Position numbers and translations under genes: made by a program. A DNA stretch of 64,000 nucleotides, taken from contig JADGFI010000005.1 of the NCBI GenBank assembly GCA_016743945.1, positions 1-64,000 of the forward strand, written 5' to 3'. This DNA is from Desulfobacteraceae bacterium (GTDB lineage: Bacteria > Desulfobacterota > Desulfobacteria > Desulfobacterales > Desulfobacteraceae). Position 1 is the first letter of the stretch. The number at the start of each line of letters is the position of its first letter. The notes under the pieces were generated by a model. The model did not search any database. It saw only the letters and a program-made list of their open reading frames with translations, and was not told the DNA's origin. This document shows, one piece after another, positions 39,525 through 48,099 of the stretch.

Positions 39525-42500
39525 TTATCCCTTGATCATGACACATTGAGAATTCCTTCCGTTGAGTTTCATGGAAAACGGCTTTTCCAATTGAACATGC
39601 CGCAAAAATGTTGTTTCTGAAACAAGTGGAAGAGATTCTATCCATTTCCAGTCAACATAATCTTTTTTTATGGTTGACGGTTCTTGGAAAATCTCATTGA
39701 CCGTAATATAATGTACGCCCAAAGAGGTAATATTATGAAAGAAATGGGACCCCTGGGAAGGATCTGCATTCATATTTTCATTTCTAAGCTCAATGATGGC
39801 GGCTGCACCGGAAATATTTCGCCACTTCACCGGTATCCCCAGACATCTGTCCTGGGACCCCCATCTGCCTGGACCCACCAGGAGATAGGGGCGTTTTTGT
39901 TGAATTAATCGCGCATTTAACCGATTGATTTCTTCGGCCATTTGCGCCGTGGCTTCCGGCCTGAACTCAGCCGGTTTCACATAGATGATATCTGCCATTT
40001 TTTCATTGATCCCATTTCCAAGGGCATGGGATGAAAAACAGAAACCCTGGGTGATCTCCTGCGGGGTAATCTCTATTTTAAACGGGTTCTCTTCCATGGC
40101 CATGGGGCGTATTTGTAAAAAGAAGAAATCGCTTTTTCGATTTTTATCAGGATATAAATTCACCGAGAATTCAATCTCCACAGGACTTCCAAAACTTTTG
40201 CTCCCAAATTCCAGCAAATCGGTCAAGAGACCTGCAATCGGTGGTACGTTATATTTAAGAACCTGGGCAAAGGTCAACACCTTGGGGCCTGATATGTGCC
40301 ATGTATCCCGAATTCGATTTTCTTCAAGAATATAGGTGCTGGCAAGTGCTTTTACGGGAAATTCATTCTTTGCATCTTCTATATTTCTTTTTTTTAGATT
40401 TAGATGTTGATCACTCGTTGGTCTGTTCATTTCCAGGGCATAAAAAGAGTGTTGGGCGTGTTGCAACATCGCTTCAACCGTTGAAAATTCGGGTATTATC
40501 TTGGGATATCTGGGCGAGAACCGTAAGCTTTTTTCACCCGCCACAATGGTTTTGCCAAGCCCCAATGCCAGGTGAACCACTCCATCTTCGGGTTTCATGC
40601 GCGAAAAGGGATAATAATTATAGGACTGGGCAACGCCTGAAATTGCCGGATAAAAATAATCTCCGTAATGATCGCCTGCAATCTCCTGAACAATAACGGC
40701 CATGGAGTTATTCAACGGCTGGTTAGATCCGTTTAAATAAAAAAACTTGGCATCTTCATAGTAGATGGATGCATAGACCAGTTTAATCGCCTGGGTCAGG
40801 TGGGCAAGGCGCACGGATAGGCGAGTGTGGTTGTTTGGAATTTTATAGGTTTTATACAACCCGGCAGAGGGCGAAAAAGAAGCGTCTTCCAGATGATTGG
40901 AAGAACGGATGGCCAAGGGATAGTTCACCTGGGTAAGATAGGCTTCCAAATCCTTTGTTAACCACTCGGGCAAATGTGCATTTAAAAACCCTTTCCGAAC
41001 TGCTTCATCGGAAAAACCCAGCTCTGAAAGGGGCTGTAGATCATTTTCGATCACAAAAGCGTCAAAAATATCCGTGCAGATAACCATGGTTTTAGGAATT
41101 TTAATATGGACGCTTGAATGATTTTTTTGAAGCTCTCCATGTTGGCTGAGAAGATCGGATATGAATGCCAGACCGCGGCCTTTCCCCCCTAAAGATCCCT
41201 GGCCGATTTTGACAAATTCTCTGACATTTGGATCAAAATGGTGTCTGTTAAATTTTGAGACAATACCCCGCTGCCGTTTTTTCCTCAATTGGTTGATGTT
41301 GGAGATAATGAATTGCCGCAAATCATCAGCACAATTGAAATCCGTACTTTTAATTGCTCTGAATTTTAAGGCCAGATCAATTTCAAAACGGGCCATGAGC
41401 CAGTTGGAGAAGTGATCTCTATCTGCATGGTAGGCAATGGACTCTTTGGGAATCTTGGGCAGTTTTGCATCAAGCTGCAAGAGATTTTCGGCACGGTCAA
41501 TCTCTTTTTTATCCGGTAAACAAAAAATAAAATCACCAAACCCGAGATGGGTCTGAAAAAACGTATGAATATCCCTGGGAAGGGTGGACGCGTTTTTATC
41601 CAAAAATAGGGAAGGGATCTTTTTGGAATTTTTTCGGTTCTCAGCGTCTGAACTCATTAAAAGAAGGGGTACATTTCTGTTTTTATTTCTGATTTTAGAG
41701 AGCAGGGCAATCCCCGCTTTTGGGTCTGCCTTACCGTTTCTTGGGAAACGTGTGTCTGATATCACACAGAGAAGATAGGATCGGTAACGTTCATAAAGTG
41801 CCACAGCCTCTTCATAGTTTTTGGCCAAAAGTATTTTAGGCCTTGCCTGCATGGTCAGCAGTTTTAAATTATCATTCAGGCTGATTTTCAATATGGCCTG
41901 GGTCTGGTTTACTATTTCTTTATAAATAATTGGTAAGAAAAAGGAATAATAATCCGGAGAATCTTCCACCAGAATTAATACCCGCGCATTGCCGCGTGTT
42001 GTATCCTGATCCACATTGAGGTGGTCCTCGGCATTTTTTATCAAAGCGATAAAAAGATCAGAATTTCCAGACCAGATATACAGATTGTCAATACTATTCC
42101 AAAGATGGTTTTTCGGCAACGCAGATATTTCCCTGATGCTGGGAGATATGATAATAACCGGGAGATTTTTTTGGATTCTTTTTATCTTTTCCCCCAGGGT
42201 AACGGCATCCATCTCCTCCAGACGCGGCACGATGAGTACCATATCAAACTTTTTCTTATCCAGAAGAGCCAGGGCATCCTTAACCGTAGAGACACCACTC
42301 ACAGAAGGCGGATGGCAAAGGTTCATGCCATTATATTCATTGAGGATTTTTGATGTGAGGCTTCCTCCCTCTTCCATATTGTACATATTATAGAGACTGG
42401 AAATCAGGAGGATTTCTTTTATCTGGTATGCCATCAATTCTCGAAATACTTCTGAGCTGGCATGAAATTCACTGGCATATTTATTGTTTTTGATATTCAT
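39525..42500 (-). CDS. Receiver-like/PEP-synthase ATP-grasp fusion protein
   Basis: The 991-residue protein starts with two response-regulator-like domains: residues about 25-165 (ILLISSLYNMYNMEEGGSLT, KKFDMVLIVPRLEEM) and about 170-320 (VLILVEDSPDYYSFFLPIIY, LLCVISDTRFPRNG). It continues with a pyruvate-phosphate-dikinase-type ATP-grasp domain (GQGSLGGKGRGLAFISDLL, LAIRSSNHLEDASFSPSAGL, IVQEIAGDHYGDYFYPAISG) and a conserved tail (LLVGPGRWGSQDRCLGIPVK). There is no swivelling phosphohistidine domain and no PEP-binding barrel, so it is not a PEP synthase. Such fusions occur in Bacteroidota and Desulfobacterota without known function. A phosphotransfer role under receiver control is an inference. 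The ribosome site is weak. Confidence 0.85.
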   Translation of the reverse strand: MNIKNNKYASEFHASSEVFRELMAYQIKEILLISSLYNMYNMEEGGSLTSKILNEYNGMNLCHPPSVSGVSTVKDALALLDKKKFDMVLIVPRLEEMDAVTLGEKIKRIQKNLPVIIISPSIREISALPKNHLWNSIDNLYIWSGNSDLFIALIKNAEDHLNVDQDTTRGNARVLILVEDSPDYYSFFLPIIYKEIVNQTQAILKISLNDNLKLLTMQARPKILLAKNYEEAVALYERYRSYLLCVISDTRFPRNGKADPKAGIALLSKIRNKNRNVPLLLMSSDAENRKNSKKIPSLFLDKNASTLPRDIHTFFQTHLGFGDFIFCLPDKKEIDRAENLLQLDAKLPKIPKESIAYHADRDHFSNWLMARFEIDLALKFRAIKSTDFNCADDLRQFIISNINQLRKKRQRGIVSKFNRHHFDPNVREFVKIGQGSLGGKGRGLAFISDLLSQHGELQKNHSSVHIKIPKTMVICTDIFDAFVIENDLQPLSELGFSDEAVRKGFLNAHLPEWLTKDLEAYLTQVNYPLAIRSSNHLEDASFSPSAGLYKTYKIPNNHTRLSVRLAHLTQAIKLVYASIYYEDAKFFYLNGSNQPLNNSMAVIVQEIAGDHYGDYFYPAISGVAQSYNYYPFSRMKPEDGVVHLALGLGKTIVAGEKSLRFSPRYPKIIPEFSTVEAMLQHAQHSFYALEMNRPTSDQHLNLKKRNIEDAKNEFPVKALASTYILEENRIRDTWHISGPKVLTFAQVLKYNVPPIAGLLTDLLEFGSKSFGSPVEIEFSVNLYPDKNRKSDFFFLQIRPMAMEENPFKIEITPQEITQGFCFSSHALGNGINEKMADIIYVKPAEFRPEATAQMAEEINRLNARLIQQKRPYLLVGPGRWGSQDRCLGIPVKWRNISGAAAIIELRNENMNADPSQGSHFFHNITSLGVHYITVNEIFQEPSTIKKDYVDWKWIESLPLVSETTFLRHVQLEKPFSMKLNGRNSQCVMIKG

Positions 42501-42557
42501 CTTCTGCTATGCTTTTTTGTCAAATAAAAGATCGGTCATTAATACCTCTCAAGAAAA

Positions 42558-42694
42558 CAACACGATAAAATTATACGTATAATACGTTAAATTTCTACGC
42601 ATTCTGCCCGGTATTAATAATTTTAATTTGAGTTTTGAGCAACACGATAAAATCATATTAATAATGCGTGAATATTTTACGCATTATTAATATG
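42558..42694. repeat. Duplicated operator-like element with palindromes
   Basis: A 46-bp unit occurs at 42558-42603 and 42640-42685: CAACACGATAAAATYATA, four bases, then TAATRCGT, a short AT spacer and TACGCATT. Starts are 82 bp apart. The second copy is enlarged to a 16-bp perfect inverted repeat (42654-42669 with 42679-42694, loop 9), and the first contains the palindrome TTATACGTATAA. It lies 58-195 bases upstream of the receiver/PEP-synthase-like gene and is probably its control region. Confidence 0.7.
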
Positions 42695-42698
42695 GGCA

Positions 42699-42890
42699 TC
42701 AGCTTTCTGAAAAAATATCCTTATTCAGGTCATGGCTCTTTTTGGTACAGATCAATAACGCCGGGCCGTTTTTTTTAATATTTCCGATAGCAAGGTCTTC
42801 ACTGAAATCTTTCGCATCGGCGGCGAGTGCTTCGACATTTTTCAGCTAATCTTGACCATGCTTCACCGGAAATCCCCCTAGGCAACAAAA
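42699..42890 (-). pseudogene. Unidentified gene relic with an in-frame stop
   Basis: The minus strand reads VEALAADAKDFSEDLAIGNI and on to TKKSHDLNKDIFSES before the stop at 42699. The same frame upstream is closed by TAG at 42846-42848, beyond which PVKHGQD continues. Codon use looks like real coding sequence. I cannot name the family. Confidence 0.45.
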
Positions 42891-42894
42891 AAAA

Positions 42895-43035
42895 TCAATT
42901 CCAATAGCCAAATGCCGGTATTTCGGAATCTGAATAGTCGTATACCAGTTCAGCAATATTATTAGAAGACGCTGAGTAGGGAAGGGTCATGGTTACGGAT
43001 ATCCCAAAGCCTATGTGGCGTATTTTCCGATAATA
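42895..43035 (-). pseudogene. C-terminal fragment of an unidentified protein
   Basis: Forty-six codons open from the start of the fragment to a stop at 42895: YYRKIRHIGFGISVTMTLPY, then SSNNIAELVYDYSDSEIPAF and GYWN. There is no start signal, and a stop lies immediately upstream. It reads like the tail of a lost gene. Family not recognised. Confidence 0.4.
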
Positions 43036-43472
43036 TCAAGTGATCAACGACAAACATCTTTTTTTTCTGCGGGTATTATCGATGACGCTGATCACATTTG
43101 CACACAGTCTTTGTCTCCCAACAGGTGACACATTTTTGGTTACACCTGTCCACTACCAGGTTTTACAGGCTGGCCCGAAAAAGGCGGCGGCCGTTTCACC
43201 ATTTTCTTTTGCGCTGTATAATCAATGGTTTAACCATTATATTTTCCGGCCTTTTTCCCTGGCATATTATTTGTATATTTTCCTTTTGCAAAGATGGCTC
43301 ACAGCCATAAAACAGATTCAAAAGTTTTGGTATAATTTAAAAAAAGGGAGAAATAATAAGCCCGATTTTCATACGGCATCCCATCTGGGGTCAGGCCCTG
43401 TGCATGATGCGAGAACACATTTTTCAGCAAAAGTGAACCTGAAACATTAAAACAAACTTAAGGAGAAGACAA
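43036..43472. other. Upstream region of the collapsed liv operon
   Basis: No convincing gene is seen. It contains TATAAT at 43216-43221 immediately before a GntR-type palindrome (43224-43238), a second TATAAT at 43331-43336 and, at its right end, AAGGAG before the liv relic. It is probably the old control region of the transporter operon. Confidence 0.4.
43224..43238. promoter_or_regulatory. GntR/FadR-type operator upstream of the liv relic
   Basis: AATGGTTTAACCATT is a 15-bp palindrome around TGGTnnnACCA, the FadR-subfamily GntR consensus. It sits three bases after a TATAAT box. An identical 15-bp copy occurs at 45959-45973 before the dehydrogenase genes. Confidence 0.65.
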
Positions 43473-43879
43473 ATGAAGAAAATTGTATTGACGATTTTTG
43501 CTTTGGGATTTGTAATGTTTTCTACATATGCCCAGGCAAAAATATCAAGATCGGTGTTTACTTGCCTTTGAGCCTATGGCGGACAATTGGAGCTGGAGGG
43601 CGTTGAGATGGCCCATAAAGCCATGCCTGAGATCCTTGGACAGAAAGTTGAATTGTTTGTGGTTGACAATAAATCGGAGACGGTTGAATCGGCCAATGCA
43701 GTCAAATGGCTTATTGCCTAGGAAAAAGTCGTCAGCGTCATTGGTACCTCTGGATCTTTTCTGGCCATGGTCGGCGGAGAAGTAGCTGAAAAAGCCAAAA
43801 TCCCCATGGTGGGAACCTCCTGCACCAACCCCCTGGTGACCATGGGAAAAAAATACACCTGTTGTTTTTGGGGCCATTC
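43473..43879 (+). pseudogene. Relic of a branched-chain amino acid binding protein (LivK-type)
   Basis: ATG 43473, with AAGGAG upstream, starts a signal peptide (MKKIVLTIFALGFVMFSTYA) and then the frame breaks near KIKIGVYLPLSG. In the next frame LELEGVEMAHKAMPEILGQK and VELFVVDNKSETVESANAVK are clear periplasmic binding protein type I sequence. A TAG at about 43720 interrupts it, after which EKVVSVIGTSGSFLAMVGGE and TSCTNPLVTMGKKYT follow. The C-terminal two thirds are gone. Confidence 0.8.
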
Positions 43880-44286
43880 CCCGGGAAGTCTACCGACCGG
43901 AATGGCTGGAAAACGTTATCATTTGCGGAGATGTCAGGGGCCTGCCTGCCTATTTCAGAGAGGACCGGAAAACAAAGAAAGAAGCTCTGGACGAGCCTGC
44001 CGCCGGGATGAATCCCAATGAAACCCAGGACCTGATTCAGTTTATCCCCAGTATCCGAGACCAATTTGATCTGACCGTTCTCTTGATTGAGCACGACATG
44101 AAGGTGGTTATGGATATCTGTGGAAAGATCTGGGTCATTGATTACGGCATCACCATTGCAGAAAGGAGATGCCCAACATATTCAAAACAACCCAGGGTTA
44201 TTGAAGCCTATCCCCGCCGGTCGGACAATTTAGGCCTTTGCCAGTTTTACGCCCATGCTTGCCTGAAAATTTGGATCAACAAGTAA
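43880..44286 (+). pseudogene. Relic of the LivG-type ATP-binding subunit
   Basis: After the LivK relic the sequence reads EWLENVIICGDVRGLPAYFR and EDRKTKKEALDEPAAGMNPN: a mid-part of LivG joined directly to the Walker B region, with the signature segment deleted. TVLLIEHDMKVVMDICGKIW and VIDYGITIAE follow as in LivG, then the end diverges. No Walker A motif remains. The genes for the two permeases that normally lie between LivK and LivG are missing altogether. Confidence 0.75.
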
Positions 44287-44310
44287 CCCCAGGAAAACAG
44301 GAGGTATCAT

Positions 44311-44421
44311 ATGGACCGGATTTAAGAGATTAACGCGATGAGAGTCTTCAGCGTTGATAAATTCATTTTTTAAGACATTGCCATGAAATCAATGGCTTTT
44401 ATTTGACTTACAATTTAACGG
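44311..44421 (+). pseudogene. Vestige of a LivF-type gene start
   Basis: AGGAGG eight bases before ATG 44311 is a good initiation site, but the frame stops after MDRI (TAA), continues EINAMRV and stops again. A livF gene would be expected at this point of a liv operon. The match is short and tentative. Confidence 0.3.
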
Positions 44422-44428
44422 AGGATTT

Positions 44429-45874
44429 ATGATTCTTACATACATACAGTTCACCATTTACCTGGCACTCATGCTTGGTATCGGATACTACTCGATGAAA
44501 ATAACCAAAAACAACCAGGACTTCATTATCGGGGGCCGGTCCCTAGGCCCCGTGACCACAGCCATCAGTGCCGGCGCCTCTGATATGAGCGGGTGGCTGC
44601 TTTTGGGTGTGCCGGGCGCGGTTTTCGCAGGCGGCCTAAGCGAAGGCATCTGGATTGCCATGGGCCTTACCATAGGGGCTTATATTAATTGGTTAATCGT
44701 AGCAGGCAGACTCAGGGCCCTGTCCGAAAAATTGAATGCTGTCACCCTGCCCTCGTTTTTATCGTCACGGTTTGATGATCACTCCGGTGTCCTGAAAATC
44801 GTATCCACCATTGTTATCCTCGTGTTTTTCACCATCTATGTCGCCTCGGGACTCAAGGGAGGAACCCTCTTGTTTGCCCATACCTTCGGCGCCAGTGAAT
44901 TTACCGCATTGTTCATCACAACATTTGTGGTGGTTTCCTACACCTTTCTGGGCGGGTATATGGCGGTGTGCTGGACCGATTTGATCCAGGGATTATTGAT
45001 GCTTTGCGCCCTGTCTTTCTGTGCCATCATGGGATATTTTACCATCAGCAGCTCCCATATAGACATTGCCGCTATCAACCCCAAGGCCTTTGACTATTCA
45101 ACCTCCTGGCTTACAGGCACCTCCCTCATGGCCTGGGGATTCGGTTATTTCGGCCAGCCCCATATTCTGGCCCGGTTCATCGGTATAAGCAAGGTATCCC
45201 AGGTCCCCAAGGCAAGGCGGATCGGCACATCCTGGATGGTCGTCTGCCTTGTCATGTCGATCTCCATCGGTCTGATCGGCATCGGCTACAATGAGATCTT
45301 TCCTTTGACAGGGGTAAACGGCCCCGACGGAAATAAGGAAAGAATTTTTCTGGCCCTTACCAATGCCTTGTTCCATCCTGTTTTCGGCGGGTTTGTCCTG
45401 GCGGCGGTTCTGGCAGCCGTCATGTCAACGGCCGACTCCCAGCTCCTTGTTTTGACCTCCTCCCTCACCGAAGACATTCCTTTTTTCAGCAAATTCAATG
45501 AGGAAAAAAAGGCTTGGATCAGCAGGTTCGGCGTGGTTGGATTTGCCCTTCTTGCCTTGATTATTTCTGCCAATGACTCGGGCACCATCCTTGCTATGGT
45601 CGGATATGCCTGGGGCGGATTCGGAGCAGCCTTCGGCCCTGTGGTAATTTTGTCTCTGCGCTGGAGGGGAACCACCCGCCACGGAGCCCTGGCCGGGATG
45701 GTCGTGGGAGCCATCACTATTTTTGTGTTTAAAAATTATCTCCAAATAGGAGGGGAATATTGTTATGAACTGCTCCCGGGATTTATCCTGGCATTCATTA
45801 CTGTTGTCGGGGTCAGTCTTGTGACTGAAAAACCGTCCCAAGAGGTTCTTGAAAAATTTGACCAACTCCTTTGA
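44429..45874 (+). CDS. putP: Sodium/proline-type symporter (SSS family)
   Basis: The 481-residue protein has about 13 membrane helices and PutP signatures: DFIIGGRSLGPVTTAISAGA, SDMSGWLLLGVPGAVFAGGL, TLPSFLSSRFDD, GYFGQPHILARFIGI and AAVLAAVMSTADSQLLVLTS, where the Ser/Thr residues bind Na+. It should take up proline or a related amino acid or betaine with sodium. The start is fixed by GGAGG. It lies in the old liv operon position, ahead of the dehydrogenase genes, so it may now supply their substrate. The proline name is a family assignment, not shown here. Confidence 0.9.
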   Translation: MILTYIQFTIYLALMLGIGYYSMKITKNNQDFIIGGRSLGPVTTAISAGASDMSGWLLLGVPGAVFAGGLSEGIWIAMGLTIGAYINWLIVAGRLRALSEKLNAVTLPSFLSSRFDDHSGVLKIVSTIVILVFFTIYVASGLKGGTLLFAHTFGASEFTALFITTFVVVSYTFLGGYMAVCWTDLIQGLLMLCALSFCAIMGYFTISSSHIDIAAINPKAFDYSTSWLTGTSLMAWGFGYFGQPHILARFIGISKVSQVPKARRIGTSWMVVCLVMSISIGLIGIGYNEIFPLTGVNGPDGNKERIFLALTNALFHPVFGGFVLAAVLAAVMSTADSQLLVLTSSLTEDIPFFSKFNEEKKAWISRFGVVGFALLALIISANDSGTILAMVGYAWGGFGAAFGPVVILSLRWRGTTRHGALAGMVVGAITIFVFKNYLQIGGEYCYELLPGFILAFITVVGVSLVTEKPSQEVLEKFDQLL

Positions 45875-45958
45875 TCAAAGGTCTGCTCCTTTTACCATGA
45901 GAGCCTGGATGGCAAAATCGACAGCCATGGGCTTTAAACATATTGACAAACTTTTTAT

Positions 45959-45973
45959 AATGGTTTAACCATT
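45959..45973. promoter_or_regulatory. GntR/FadR-type operator before the dehydrogenase operon
   Basis: AATGGTTTAACCATT, identical to the copy at 43224-43238, overlaps a TATAAT at 45956-45961, 57 bases before the first start codon. A bound GntR protein would block this promoter region. Confidence 0.7.
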
Positions 45974-46029
45974 ACTATAAGTAGTGGAAACCAGCATTTT
46001 TGGCTGTTCTTGTAACTTCAGGAGGAAAT

Positions 46030-48099
46030 ATGAATAGAATCACAGCCCATCCGGTACTCAGCGTTCCGGAACGAGAAAACGTTTTGTTTTACTGGAATAA
46101 ATCAACATTTTATGCCGGTAAAGACGAGGTGATCTCCTCGGCCCTGTTTGCCAACGGCATCAAAATATTTGGACACCACCACAAAGACGGATCTGCCCAA
46201 GGTCTTTTTTGCGCCAATGGCCAATGTGCCAAATGCACGGTCATTGCCAATGGAATCCCCGTTAAAGCCTGCATGACAAAGGTAACCGAAAACATGATAA
46301 TTGAAAGTGTTGAAGGGCTGCCCAAGCTGCCAGAGGTTACGGAAAAACCCCAGATCTCGGATATTGAACAGATCGCGACCGAGGTACTGATCATTGGCGG
46401 CGGTCCTGCCGGGCTTTCTGCTGCTATTCAACTGGAAGAAAATAAAATTTCAACCATTTTAATCGACGACAAAAATGAGTTGGGGGGCAAACTGGTATTG
46501 CAGACCCATAAGTTTTTCGGTTCGGTTGAAGATTCCCATGCAGGAATGCGGGGCATGGATATCGGCCGGATGCTGGCCCAAAAAGTTGAAGAAAGCTCGG
46601 TCATTGACGTATGGAAGAACAGCACAGCACTCTACGTGTTCAATGATAAACGAGTGGGTATTCTCAAGGATGGGGTCTATAAGATAGTCACCCCGAAGAT
46701 GATTTTAAATGCAGCCGGTGCCCGGGAAAAATTTTTACGATTCAAGGGCAATTCCCTTGCAGGAGTTTACGGAGCGGGTGCCTTTCAAACCCTTGTCAAC
46801 CGGGATCTGGTCAAACCCACAGAACGGCTGTTCATTATCGGCGGCGGCAATGTGGGCATAATTGCAGGTTACCATGCACTCCAGGCCGGTATCCAGGTGG
46901 TGGGGCTTGCCGAAGCCCTTCCCCAGTGCGGGGGATACAAAGTCCATGAAGACAAGCTCAAACGACTGGGTGTACCAATTTACACCTCCCATTCTATTAT
47001 TTCGGCCAACGGCAAGGAATCTGTTTCTTCGGTGACCATCACACAGATTGATAAAAATTTCACCCCCATTGAAGGGACCCAAAAAACCTTTGAATGCGAT
47101 ACCATTCTCATTGCCGTGGGGCTTGAGTCAGTTTCGGAATTTACCGAGGAAGCTAAGGTTGCCGGAATTAAAGTTCTTGCTGCAGGGGATGCAGCCCAAA
47201 TCGCCGAGGCTTCATCGGCAATGTTTAATGGCAAAATAGCAGGGCTGAAAATTGTCCAGCACGCCAAACCGGGCACAAAAGAGATTCCCGCCTCCTGGTA
47301 CGAAAAGGCTGATATCCTAAAATCCCTTCCCGGCCCTGTTCAGGAGCTCCATACTCCGACAGCGGAAGAGGGTATTTTTCCTGTTATCCACTGCAAACAG
47401 GAAATCCCCTGCAACCCCTGTAGCACGGTGTGCCCGGAAGGATCAATCACCATGGATGGTGACCCCATCAAGGGCCGCCCCCGGTTTAACGGAATTTGCA
47501 AGGGCTGTATGAAATGTCTGACCATTTGTCCCGGACTTGCTATTACCCTGGTGGATTACAGAAAAGATGCACAAAACCCCGTGGTGTTTTTACCCTATGA
47601 GATCTCCAATATCAGGGTAGAAAAAGAGGACACAATTGCCTGCGTGGATGTGGACGGAAATGCTCTGGGTAATTATAGGGTATTGGGGGCACGGCCCACC
47701 AAGGACAGTGACAACACCTGGGTTGTAAGGGTAAAGGTACCCAAAGCCATTGCCAAAAAAGTTGTGGCCTTTACCATCCAGGACAAGGGGGTCTCGGAAA
47801 AACTCACAGAACAAATTTCCCTTGACCAAATCCAGGATGATGAAGTGGTCTGCCTTTGCGAAAGGGTGACTGCCGGTCAGATTCGGGATCTTGTCAGACA
47901 GGGCGCCACGGATATGAACCAGATCAAGGCCATAACCCGTGCCGGCATGGGCCCATGCGGGTATAAAACCTGCGAAAACCTGATGAACCAGATATTTATG
48001 GCAGAAAAAATTGCCCGGGAAGAGGTCGTTAATAACGTGCGGCGCCCCCTGTATGTTGAAGTACCCCTGGGAAAATTTGCCAATGGAGGACAGTCATGA
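46030..48099 (+). CDS. Multi-cluster flavin/Fe-S oxidoreductase subunit (sarcosine oxidase alpha/HcnB-like)
   Basis: The 689-residue subunit has four modules: a [2Fe-2S] domain (CANGQCAKC, residues about 60-80), an FAD/NAD disulfide-oxidoreductase fold (VLIIGGGPAGLSAAIQLEEN, LFIIGGGNVGIIAGYHALQA, AAGDAAQIAEASSAMFNGKI), a 2[4Fe-4S] insert (CNPCSTVCPEG, CKGCMKCLTICPG) and a C-terminal BFD-like [2Fe-2S] domain (CLCERVTAGQIRDLVRQGAT, GPCGYKTC). The order resembles the larger subunits of amino-acid or opine dehydrogenases. The ferredoxin insert points to ferredoxin as electron acceptor in an anaerobe. It starts after AGGAGG and overlaps the next gene by four bases, forming the complex with it. Confidence 0.88.
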   Translation: MNRITAHPVLSVPERENVLFYWNKSTFYAGKDEVISSALFANGIKIFGHHHKDGSAQGLFCANGQCAKCTVIANGIPVKACMTKVTENMIIESVEGLPKLPEVTEKPQISDIEQIATEVLIIGGGPAGLSAAIQLEENKISTILIDDKNELGGKLVLQTHKFFGSVEDSHAGMRGMDIGRMLAQKVEESSVIDVWKNSTALYVFNDKRVGILKDGVYKIVTPKMILNAAGAREKFLRFKGNSLAGVYGAGAFQTLVNRDLVKPTERLFIIGGGNVGIIAGYHALQAGIQVVGLAEALPQCGGYKVHEDKLKRLGVPIYTSHSIISANGKESVSSVTITQIDKNFTPIEGTQKTFECDTILIAVGLESVSEFTEEAKVAGIKVLAAGDAAQIAEASSAMFNGKIAGLKIVQHAKPGTKEIPASWYEKADILKSLPGPVQELHTPTAEEGIFPVIHCKQEIPCNPCSTVCPEGSITMDGDPIKGRPRFNGICKGCMKCLTICPGLAITLVDYRKDAQNPVVFLPYEISNIRVEKEDTIACVDVDGNALGNYRVLGARPTKDSDNTWVVRVKVPKAIAKKVVAFTIQDKGVSEKLTEQISLDQIQDDEVVCLCERVTAGQIRDLVRQGATDMNQIKAITRAGMGPCGYKTCENLMNQIFMAEKIAREEVVNNVRRPLYVEVPLGKFANGGQS

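Noticed and set aside
43040..43450. 136-codon plus-strand frame before the liv relic
   Set aside because: The translation has no domain-like pattern, starts without a ribosome site and runs across an operator and promoter-like boxes.
45943..45961. TTGACA and TATAAT as the dehydrogenase promoter
   Set aside because: They are only seven bases apart, so they cannot be one promoter; TATAAT may pair with a weaker -35.
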